From positions 1 to 38,353 of the forward strand of contig CAJOIV010000013.1 in the NCBI GenBank assembly GCA_905234665.1: DNA of 38,353 nt, given 5' to 3'. The DNA comes from an uncultured Bacteroidales bacterium. Its GTDB lineage: Bacteria; Bacteroidota; Bacteroidia; Bacteroidales; P3. The notes beneath the pieces are model-generated. The model ran no database searches. It worked only from the letters and a program-made list of their open reading frames with translations, and was not told where the DNA came from. Position numbers and translations under genes: made by a program. Shown one piece after another: positions 32,589-38,353 of this stretch. The first letter of the stretch is position 1, and each line of letters starts with the position of its first letter.

Positions 32589-34085
32589 TTATTCTTTTTC
32601 ATTTTTCTTGGTACAACCGCGCTCGAATAGTTGTTGTTCTGCTTCGAGAATGAAATGGTGTGACCATAAAAAATAATACAAGGTGTGAGGAACGTCCGTA
32701 GTGGTTGTATCAAACGTTGGACGGGGATCCATGTCACATATTGTGGAGACGAGATTCTCGTAACATGACTTATTTGGATAAGTGAAGTGGGGTATACTTT
32801 GCCAGAACTTGAATAGATAGTTGTCGTTCGCGTCAATTCCTCCTATCCAGACAGAATTGTCATTATGATAATCCATCGACATTGCTGAACGGGAAAGTAT
32901 CTTTAGACTGTCACATGTCCACGTAGACGTATTTATGTTTGAAAAACCTGCATTAGCCAAAGAACATTGCTGATACTTGTTCAGCAACATGACGGTTCCT
33001 TTAGGGATGTTGTACACCATATCGACCAAAGACGACTCTCCCCTATCCGGAACATCCGACATGAATTTGGCCGCATTCATAATAGTTATACCTGGCGTAT
33101 TGTCGTCATCCCGTATGTGGTACAAAGCTGTCCACTTGGTAATGTCATTTGGGTCGTTAGGATTGGTATACCAGCAGTCATGTGCTATTATTACGGCATC
33201 ATCATTGGGTACTGCCACCATTTGGATATCGACATTGTCATTGTGCCATGTGTCACTATTGTCACATCCACTTGGGACTCCTGGTGTATAAAATTTGTTT
33301 AGCACTCGATATTCGTTGGCATTATTATTATTAAAAAAATTACCCATGAGATCAAACCTAACTCCGAAGGTACGATTTTCGTTAGTGAATTTAGAGACTG
33401 TTGCGATTTCCTTTTCTGTGAAGACCACATCAGTCAGTATTTCCGAGGGATTGTTAATAACGTATACAGAATAACTTCCGTATGATCCATACTTATTCAT
33501 TGTGACCAAACAGGGGTCTCTCGCAACGTCATCGGATGTACCAATGAGTGCCACAAGGGTGTCCGAATCCGGATTATTTATATCTGAAAATACATCTAAC
33601 CTTTTGAGGTCAGTTGTCCCTTCAATTGGCATTAGGTGGTATTTTATAAAAGATGGAAGTGCCCAAATGCCATCTAAGTCCAACCAACCAACAAAGCCTT
33701 TTTCTTCATATTCAATAGTCAATCCTTGTTCTTGTAAGTAGATATAACCAATAGGGGTTTTCATTTGTCCGCAAACAACTCCTCTCTTACCAATTATTTT
33801 CATATCTTTCACTGCATAAGAGATACCTCCTATTTGGTTGGCAAGCACAGGTATTGTAAACTTGCGTGAGTAGGGATCGAGACCATAAGCATAATAGAAG
33901 CACTGGTCCCTGTTAGTTCGCGTATACATGAAGGTACTTTGGTATTGCTTGATAGTCCTCATTATGACATTTTTTCCAATAACATTTGGACATGTCAGTT
34001 CTTGCGAAAAAAACTGTCCATAGGACTTCCCCACAGGAAGGAACACAAACAATCCCCCAATGCAAAACAACAGAATTCTTTTCAT
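32589..34085 (-). CDS. Secreted protein of unknown function, AT-rich
   Basis: A 498-residue protein with a signal peptide (MKRILLFCIGGLFVFLPVGKSYG-Q). It is rich in Asn, Asp, Tyr and Ile, with many short segments that look like beta-propeller or beta-sandwich strands (VALIGTSDDVARDPCLVTMNK, ESSLVDMVYNIPKG, NSVWIGGIDANDNYLFKFWQ). No sorting domain or catalytic motif is recognised. Base composition and codon choice (many AAT, ATA, TTA, AAA) are clearly more AT-rich than the flanking rsmE, DUF4159 and MORN genes. It is the first gene of a two-gene minus-strand operon whose second product carries a T9SS signal, so the two proteins may work together outside the cell. The last residues overlap nothing; the stop is 28 bp from the next start. 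Confidence 0.75.
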   Translation of the reverse strand: MKRILLFCIGGLFVFLPVGKSYGQFFSQELTCPNVIGKNVIMRTIKQYQSTFMYTRTNRDQCFYYAYGLDPYSRKFTIPVLANQIGGISYAVKDMKIIGKRGVVCGQMKTPIGYIYLQEQGLTIEYEEKGFVGWLDLDGIWALPSFIKYHLMPIEGTTDLKRLDVFSDINNPDSDTLVALIGTSDDVARDPCLVTMNKYGSYGSYSVYVINNPSEILTDVVFTEKEIATVSKFTNENRTFGVRFDLMGNFFNNNNANEYRVLNKFYTPGVPSGCDNSDTWHNDNVDIQMVAVPNDDAVIIAHDCWYTNPNDPNDITKWTALYHIRDDDNTPGITIMNAAKFMSDVPDRGESSLVDMVYNIPKGTVMLLNKYQQCSLANAGFSNINTSTWTCDSLKILSRSAMSMDYHNDNSVWIGGIDANDNYLFKFWQSIPHFTYPNKSCYENLVSTICDMDPRPTFDTTTTDVPHTLYYFLWSHHFILEAEQQLFERGCTKKNEKE

Positions 34086-34136
34086 ATCGTCTAATAATTA
34101 AAACATTACACCATTATAAACATTTGATTATGTTTG

Positions 34137-34167
34137 CAAATATACGTATTTTTTTTGATTTGGCAAT
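34137..34167 (-). promoter_or_regulatory. Promoter of the two-gene secreted-protein operon
   Basis: On the minus strand TATATTTG (34144 to 34137) follows ATTG 19 bp upstream (34167 to 34164), one base from the TTTG consensus. It is 51 bp from the start codon at 34085. Confidence 0.7.
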
Positions 34168-34325
34168 ATTTTTTTTGACCTATTAGGGTTTAACATCTCT
34201 GCCCGTCTCTCCATGCCAACGGGCATGCACGTCCTGTCTGCAACCTTGGTTGTGACCCAAATTAGAAAAGGTTTTACAAAGGAATATAAAAGGATGAAAC
34301 CCAGCATTGTAACGCACTTTCTCCG

Positions 34326-34490
34326 CTATTTCCCCGCTCGGCTTCGCTCTGAGAGCGAAGCCGAGCGAATAAAATCCGTGTAAAATCCTAAGCAATAGCG
34401 CGTTAAACCCGCTTCAAATCCTAATTTATTGCTTTTCAATGCCTTTTCGCCTAAAAAACGGAATAAAACCCGCTTGCCTGTTTTGGTCAT
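34326..34490 (-). CDS. Small open frame just inside the right end of the candidate element (54 codons)
   Basis: From ATG 34490 a 54-residue frame begins MTKTGKRVLFRFLGEKALKS and ends in the palindrome at 34335-34367. The ATG lies only 7 bp after a good -7 element, so a transcript would be nearly leaderless. The peptide is basic, with no recognised motif, and part is dictated by the palindrome. It may be chance. Confidence 0.2.
   Translation of the reverse strand: MTKTGKRVLFRFLGEKALKSNKLGFEAGLTRYCLGFYTDFIRSASLSERSRAGK
34335..34367. repeat. 16-bp perfect inverted repeat CGCTCGGCTTCGCTCT
   Basis: The 16 bases at 34335-34350 pair with 34352-34367 around a single G. No T tract adjoins. It is the strongest palindrome in the 404-bp gene-poor stretch 34186-34589. 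Smaller ones are TGCCCGT/ACGGGCA (34200-34225) and CAACC-TT-GGTTG (34241-34252), and TAAACCCGCTT-like short direct repeats lie near 34404 and 34464. Confidence 0.85.
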
Positions 34491-34497
34491 GTAGCTG

Positions 34498-34505
34498 CAA
34501 AGATA
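34498..34505 (-). promoter_or_regulatory. -7 element at the right end of the candidate element
   Basis: On the minus strand the sequence is TCTATCTTTGCAG, a TAnnTTTG match reading into the element, 16 bp inside the right 46-bp repeat. The only gene-like frame after it is 34326-34490. Confidence 0.45.
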
Positions 34506-34520
34506 GACAAAAGGTCCGAC

Positions 34521-34579
34521 CCCGCCAGAAAGCCTTCCAGATGGGCGAGAACCTGCTGCAGTACGTATTCACGAATTGA
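34521..34579 (+). pseudogene. Displaced 3' end of a DUF4159 gene (second copy of the 46-bp repeat plus alternative ending)
   Basis: The first 46 bp equal 30906-30951. The following GTA-TTC-ACG-AAT-TGA encodes Val-Phe-Thr-Asn-stop, against GTC-TTT-ACA-ATG-TAG (Val-Phe-Thr-Met-stop) in the intact gene, so the codons differ silently at three places in a row. This is a relic of a real gene end, probably the original one, now separated from its gene by 3.6 kb. It stops 10 bp before the convergent MORN gene. Confidence 0.8.
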
Positions 34580-34589
34580 GAATCGGGGA

Positions 34590-36890
34590 CTATGGGATAT
34601 CGTCCCAGTGGCCGATATAGTATTCGCCGGTACTCTTGAGATAGAGGCCGCGGACGGGATTGTCGCTGTACCATGAGCCGAACCAGGCGTCGCCATTCTC
34701 CCAGATATAGATGCCGTAGCCGCTCTTGACCTTGTCGTCGAAAATCTCGCCGATATACTTGTCGCCATCTATGTTGAGGACCTGGAAGGTGTAGGCGGCG
34801 TAGGGGAGGTGCATGGGGTAGGCCTTCTTGGGCTTGCTTTTTTTCACCTTACCCTCGTATTTCAGCTTGCCGTCCCAGCCGTAGACAGAGGCTTTCTTAT
34901 CGTGCATCATGCCATCCTTCCATTCGCCGACATAAACGCGGCTGCCGGGGAAGTTCTGCGCCTCACGGCCCTCACTTATCGCTATCTCCATGCCGTAGCC
35001 GTTCTGCTGGCCGTTCTTGATGTGGCCGAAATAGATAGAAGAGTTGTTCTCCCCCCAGGTATGGACACAGAAGCCATCCACAGTGTCGCCGATGTGGACT
35101 CCACCATCCTCACCCTTGACAATATCGGCGAAGATGTCGGCGAGGCGTTCCGTCCAGGGGATGGCCTCCTTCTGCTGGCGGACATATTCTTCCATGGTCA
35201 TTAGGAACTCGCCATTCTCCCAGACGCCATCGACATAGCTGCCGTCCTTGTTCATCTGGAGGCCACGGCCATTCATCTTGCCTTCATCCCAATAGCCGAA
35301 CCAGGCATCGTCGTCGGGCCAGATGTAGAGGCCGAGTCCGTCGAGGACGCCATTGAGGATTTCACCGAGGAACATGGAACCGTCTTCCATCTCGACCACG
35401 GAGAGGGAAAGATTGGCAAGCATCGGGTAATTGCCCGGGTAGGGACCCATGGGAATTCCGCCCTGGACACCGCCGGCATATATCACCTTACCGTTCCTGC
35501 CATAGACACAACCGAGGGTATCATGCGGGAAACTGTTCTTGAAAGTTCCCGAATAGGCCCAGCCCTTTGGAAAGTTCTGGAAACTATTGTCTCCCAACGC
35601 GATATACAACCCTCCAGTGTTTTCCCTGAAGCCGTTGACTATCTCACCGCAATACAAGACGGTCTTTCCGTCAAAAGTGTACATGACGAAACCGTTCAGC
35701 GTGTCGCCAAAATGGGCGCCGCCATCGGCGTACTGCACCGGCGCGTGCGACAGGACGGCGGCAACACGCTTGAAGAACTTGTCGCGGGTATTGCTCTCTT
35801 CGAGGGACATAACCCTCTCCCCCTCTTCCCAGATGGCGTTATCGTAGCTGCCGTCATAGTACATATAGATGCCCTGATGATTCATCTGGTTGTTCTTCCA
35901 GAATCCAAACCACGCGTCGCCATTTGGCCAGAGGTACAGACCCACATCACGGGACCCGTCATCCTTCAGACCCACATAAAAATCGCCGTTAGCCATCTCC
36001 TCGACAGCAAAGGTGGTTCCGGGAGTACCCAGGTGGTCGCCAGGATAGTCGTTGATAGGCTTATCATCCTTGAACTCACCGGAATAGATGAGACTGCCAT
36101 CGGCGCCGAAGACAAAGCCGGAGCCGGATTTCACATTACCCTTAAGAAATCCTAAATAATACTGGCCTCCTGGACATTCGCTGATATCGTAGCCGTCGGG
36201 GAGGACAAACATAGCCCAATGTTTTATTTCGGGAATAACGTTATCTTCTCCGCAATAAAGGAGACCGCTAGGGGTATACGCCAGAACGTAGCTACCGATG
36301 CTACCGTCGCCAATCTGCACTGCACCGTCGTCCGTACGCACAGTGACATTGGTCAGCACCTTGGCGAGGAGGGTGCGCCATGCGTCGGAGAGTGCAGGGA
36401 CTGCAGCGGAAGGAGAAGGGAGAGAAGTGAGGAGCGCGGCCATCAGCTCGGCGCAGGCCCCCTGGAGCGACTCGGGGTCGGTGGCGGTGACCTTGGGAGG
36501 TGCCGTCGACTCGATGGCAGCCGTCTCGGCATTGAGCAGTTTGGCTGTGACGATAATCTGCGAGGCATCGTATTGCGCCACCTCGGCAATGAGGATGGCG
36601 GCGGAAGAGGTCTTCTCGCCCAACTCTTTGATTTGGGTTTCGGTAATCGTGCCGTTCTGGGCGAAATCCTTGATACCCACGAGCGTGGAGAGGTCAATCT
36701 GGTCATAGCCCTCAAAACCCTCGGTGCTGGAGATGGCGTGGGTGAGGTTGGTGCGGAGCATCAACTTGACACCGTAGGGCACCTTGCCCTCATGGTCGAC
36801 GGTTTCGAGGATGGCGATACGGGTGGATTGTGCCGTGCCCGACAACGCTGCCAGCAGGAGGACGGCAAAGAAGAAGAGTCTCTTTTTCAT
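34590..36890 (-). CDS. Secreted protein with CsgG-like N-terminal domain and three MORN-repeat modules
   Basis: A 766-residue exported protein (signal peptide ending LSGTA-Q). Residues ~22-160 resemble the CsgG/LpoB-like domain found in many Bacteroidota envelope proteins (TRIAILETVDHEG, EGFEGYDQIDLSTL, IKELGEKTSSAAILIAEVAQYD, IIVTAKLLNAET). Three tandem modules of ~175-200 residues follow (about 187-362, 388-567 and 593-766). Each opens with a G-x-x-x-x-GD block (DDGAVQIGD, DGGAHFGDT, DGGVHIGDT), contains several MORN-type strands (YYLGFLKGN.., FLGEILNGV.DGLG) and ends with GD/DDAWFG-W. MORN repeats bind lipids or act as scaffolds in other systems; the role here is unknown. Its gene starts after its own promoter and converges with the displaced DUF4159 end. 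Confidence 0.85.
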   Translation of the reverse strand: MKKRLFFFAVLLLAALSGTAQSTRIAILETVDHEGKVPYGVKLMLRTNLTHAISSTEGFEGYDQIDLSTLVGIKDFAQNGTITETQIKELGEKTSSAAILIAEVAQYDASQIIVTAKLLNAETAAIESTAPPKVTATDPESLQGACAELMAALLTSLPSPSAAVPALSDAWRTLLAKVLTNVTVRTDDGAVQIGDGSIGSYVLAYTPSGLLYCGEDNVIPEIKHWAMFVLPDGYDISECPGGQYYLGFLKGNVKSGSGFVFGADGSLIYSGEFKDDKPINDYPGDHLGTPGTTFAVEEMANGDFYVGLKDDGSRDVGLYLWPNGDAWFGFWKNNQMNHQGIYMYYDGSYDNAIWEEGERVMSLEESNTRDKFFKRVAAVLSHAPVQYADGGAHFGDTLNGFVMYTFDGKTVLYCGEIVNGFRENTGGLYIALGDNSFQNFPKGWAYSGTFKNSFPHDTLGCVYGRNGKVIYAGGVQGGIPMGPYPGNYPMLANLSLSVVEMEDGSMFLGEILNGVLDGLGLYIWPDDDAWFGYWDEGKMNGRGLQMNKDGSYVDGVWENGEFLMTMEEYVRQQKEAIPWTERLADIFADIVKGEDGGVHIGDTVDGFCVHTWGENNSSIYFGHIKNGQQNGYGMEIAISEGREAQNFPGSRVYVGEWKDGMMHDKKASVYGWDGKLKYEGKVKKSKPKKAYPMHLPYAAYTFQVLNIDGDKYIGEIFDDKVKSGYGIYIWENGDAWFGSWYSDNPVRGLYLKSTGEYYIGHWDDIP

Positions 36891-36927
36891 GGATGTTGGG
36901 TTATTGGAATGGGGGTTTTTGCGGATG

Positions 36928-36935
36928 CAAAGTTA
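36928..36935 (-). promoter_or_regulatory. -7 element of the MORN-protein promoter
   Basis: Minus-strand TAACTTTG matches TAnnTTTG, 37 bp upstream of the start codon; no clear TTTG at the usual spacing. Confidence 0.6.
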
Positions 36936-37042
36936 CGAAAAATTCCCCAAATGCCACAGCAATACCGTAAAAAAAAGCATCACGCAATAGGTAAAAAAAG
37001 GCCCGAGGATGCCGAAAGACCGCATATTCCGAGAATTTTTCG

Positions 37043-37050
37043 TACCTTTG
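37043..37050 (+). promoter_or_regulatory. -7 element of the AraC-type regulator promoter
   Basis: TACCTTTG followed by CA matches TAnnTTTG and lies 6 bp before the ATG at 37057, so the mRNA would be nearly leaderless. Confidence 0.6.
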
Positions 37051-37056
37051 CAATTC

Positions 37057-38175
37057 ATGAACACGGACTACTTCTACCCGCTAATGCTTTGTTTTGCATC
37101 GGGTTTCACACAGTGCCTGCTTGTCGGAGGCGGTATTCATCTGCTGCGCCGACACAACCGGTACCAGTTCCAGCGGACCTTTGCGGTGGTGTTGCTGATG
37201 CTGTCTGTCGGGTTCTTCAACAACTTCCTGGTGTCGGCGTTCCGCTACACTGCCTCAGCCGATTACATCAACACGTTGCTGCTGCTCTACGACTATGTCG
37301 TGGTGGGGGGATTCATGGCTTTCATCGTGTCTCTGGTCTTTCCCGGGCGCTTCAGCGACATCAAGCTATCGCTGTTCCTGGTCCCGTACGTTGTGGCGAT
37401 AGTCCTGTTTGCTTTGACGCGGGGGATGTGGGTCTACCCCGCCGTCCAGATCTTCACCCTGGCGGTTTCATCGGTGCTCCTGGTGTGGCTCGAATTGTCC
37501 ATCAAGAGATACCGCCGGATGCTACAGGACAATGTGAGCAACATAGAGTATTTCGACATCCACTGGGGAGCCGTCATCATCGCCCTCCTCTATCTTGTCC
37601 AGCTGATATGGGCGGTGGAGAGCCTCTCGCAGAGGGACTGGTTCACCACAGTGTCGGCCAACAACAACCTCATCTTCGACACGCTCTGGTGCCTCATCAC
37701 CATGGTGTACGTCCTCTTTATCATGCGGAAAATCATCCACCAGGAGGTCTTCACCGTCGCAGCACAGGAGGGGACTGGCGAGAGTGCCGGTGGCGAAAGC
37801 CCCAAAGCTGACGAGAAGGGTGAATACTATAAAGCGTTGAGCCGAACGGCCGTAGACGCGCTTATCGAAGAGAAGAAATACTATCTCGACCCTTCGTTGA
37901 CATTGCAGAAACTGGCGATTCTGTTGGGAACGAACCGACAGTACCTGAGCAACTACATCAACCGCGAGAAGGGAAAGACCTTCTATGAGTATATCAACGA
38001 CTTCCGCCTGGAGGAGGCGAAGAGAATCCTGCACTCGAACCCGAAACACCCACAGACGATGGAAGAGGTCGCGACACAGGCGGGTTTCAACACCTACTCC
38101 ACCTTCCTGCGGTCGTTCGTGAAGAAATACGGCGAATCGCCCTCGGCGTACCTGAAGAAGACGCAGGGAAATTGA
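37057..38175 (+). CDS. AraC-family transcriptional regulator with N-terminal membrane domain
   Basis: A 372-residue protein. Residues ~1-235 contain six or seven membrane helices with short loops. A Gly/Glu-rich linker follows (~236-260), and the C-terminal ~105 residues form an AraC/XylS double helix-turn-helix: LTLQKLAILLGTNRQYLSNYINREKGKTFYEYINDFRLEEAKRIL, then EEVATQAGFNTYSTFLRSFVKKYGESPSAYLKK. The second part is the family signature. This layout places a DNA-binding domain on a membrane sensor; the signal and target genes are unknown. The chosen ATG follows the promoter by 6 bp; a start at 37009 would lie upstream of it. It converges with the gene fragment at the right edge, with 3 bp between stops. 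Confidence 0.88.
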   Translation: MNTDYFYPLMLCFASGFTQCLLVGGGIHLLRRHNRYQFQRTFAVVLLMLSVGFFNNFLVSAFRYTASADYINTLLLLYDYVVVGGFMAFIVSLVFPGRFSDIKLSLFLVPYVVAIVLFALTRGMWVYPAVQIFTLAVSSVLLVWLELSIKRYRRMLQDNVSNIEYFDIHWGAVIIALLYLVQLIWAVESLSQRDWFTTVSANNNLIFDTLWCLITMVYVLFIMRKIIHQEVFTVAAQEGTGESAGGESPKADEKGEYYKALSRTAVDALIEEKKYYLDPSLTLQKLAILLGTNRQYLSNYINREKGKTFYEYINDFRLEEAKRILHSNPKHPQTMEEVATQAGFNTYSTFLRSFVKKYGESPSAYLKKTQGN

Positions 38176-38178
38176 CGA

Positions 38179-38353
38179 TTATTTCGAGAGGGCACAATGG
38201 ATTCGGGCGTAGGCGATGGTGTTGAGCGAGTCGGTGCATTCGATGCTCAGCTGGTCGAAGAGGATAAGGACACTGCTGTCGGGTGAACGGTAGCAGCAGA
38301 GCTCGTCCTTGTGGAGTTCGAGGTAGGACTCGGTGAGGGGGTCGGTGAGGGTG
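38179..38353 (-). CDS. C-terminal fragment of an unrecognised protein, partial
   Basis: An open minus-strand frame enters from the right edge and ends at TAA 38181-38179, giving the last 57 residues (ending SIECTDSLNTIAYARIHCALSK). It is missing its start. No domain was recognised. Sequence composition is like neighbouring coding DNA, and the stop sits 3 bp from the stop of the AraC gene, as expected for a convergent gene pair. Confidence 0.6.
   Translation of the reverse strand, partial: TLTDPLTESYLELHKDELCCYRSPDSSVLILFDQLSIECTDSLNTIAYARIHCALSK

Larger units (their letters stand above)
30952..34520. mobile_element. Candidate inserted element between 46-bp direct repeats
   Basis: The 3569-bp segment lies between two identical 46-bp copies of the DUF4159 gene end. 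It holds a T9SS-sorted secreted protein, a second AT-rich secreted protein, and an AT-rich right end with large palindromes. The left boundary restores the gene (ending Phe-Thr-Met-stop) and the right boundary is followed by another version of the same ending (Phe-Thr-Asn-stop), as expected for integration at a gene 3' end. No integrase, transposase or mobilisation gene is visible, so it would be a remnant, a passenger mobilised in trans, or a product of homologous recombination. The repeat is direct observation; the element is inference. Confidence 0.55.

Noticed and set aside
32561..32836. Upstream extension of the T9SS type A protein
   Set aside because: It overlaps the coding end of the 498-residue secreted protein, and the signal peptide begins only at ATG 32560.
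34426..34674. 82-codon minus-strand frame crossing the right 46-bp repeat
   Set aside because: It overlaps the end of the MORN gene and the displaced DUF4159 tail and lacks any motif or promoter in the right place.

Overview
The window looks like chromosomal DNA of a Bacteroidales bacterium (Bacteroidota). Three observations support this. Several genes are preceded by the Bacteroidota-type promoter (TAnnTTTG as -7 element, in the clearest case with TTTG 19 bp upstream). Secreted proteins carry type IX secretion sorting domains of both type B (left edge) and type A (30992-32560). The family set is typical of the phylum: S46 dipeptidyl-peptidase, BatA-type protein, DUF4159 protein, and AraC regulator with a membrane domain. 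I cannot name a genus. No rRNA, tRNA, CRISPR array, transposase or integrase gene was seen.

Layout. 1-7214: end of a T9SS type B protein, then a small TPR-like protein and secG, a RecD-like helicase, sigma-54 (rpoN) continuing in frame into a secreted M23/LysM peptidase, ribH and fmt. 7335-10440: an HU-type protein facing a MarC membrane protein and an S46 peptidase, with a near-ideal bidirectional terminator between. 10606-16709: membrane-anchored endonuclease/exonuclease/phosphatase protein, endonuclease III, a BatA-type vWA protein, and an ABC ATPase plus permease, all on the plus strand and separated or interrupted by short tandem repeats. 16852-22611: ADP-ribosylglycohydrolase, recJ, ettA and a small secreted protein. 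22747-27291: a 1514-residue secreted protein of unknown function on the minus strand. 27579-30964: an LtaS-like sulfatase, rsmE and a DUF4159 protein. 30952-34520: an anomalous segment with two secreted-protein genes. 34590-38353: a secreted MORN-repeat protein, a membrane AraC regulator and a gene fragment.

The most unusual structure is the segment 30952-34520. It is bounded by a 46-bp perfect direct repeat (30906-30951 and 34521-34566), which is the 3' end of the DUF4159 gene. The left copy completes the intact gene. The right copy is followed by a diverged but synonymous ending of the same gene. This is the arrangement left when an element integrates into a gene's 3' end and restores it, yet no recombinase is visible inside. 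Second, sigma-54 and a signal-peptide-bearing M23 peptidase form one uninterrupted frame with no stop codon at the expected end of RpoN.

A further theme is short tandem and palindromic repeats (CAATTCT/CAATTTT heptamers, ATTCCTA heptamers, ACACATTC octamers, a REP-like element with three copies). They sit in the gaps between plus-strand genes and also inside coding sequence: they supply four in-frame insertions in the BatA-type protein, the core of one signal peptide and the stop codons of two genes. An independent 9-nt tandem repeat builds the signal peptide of the DUF4159 protein.
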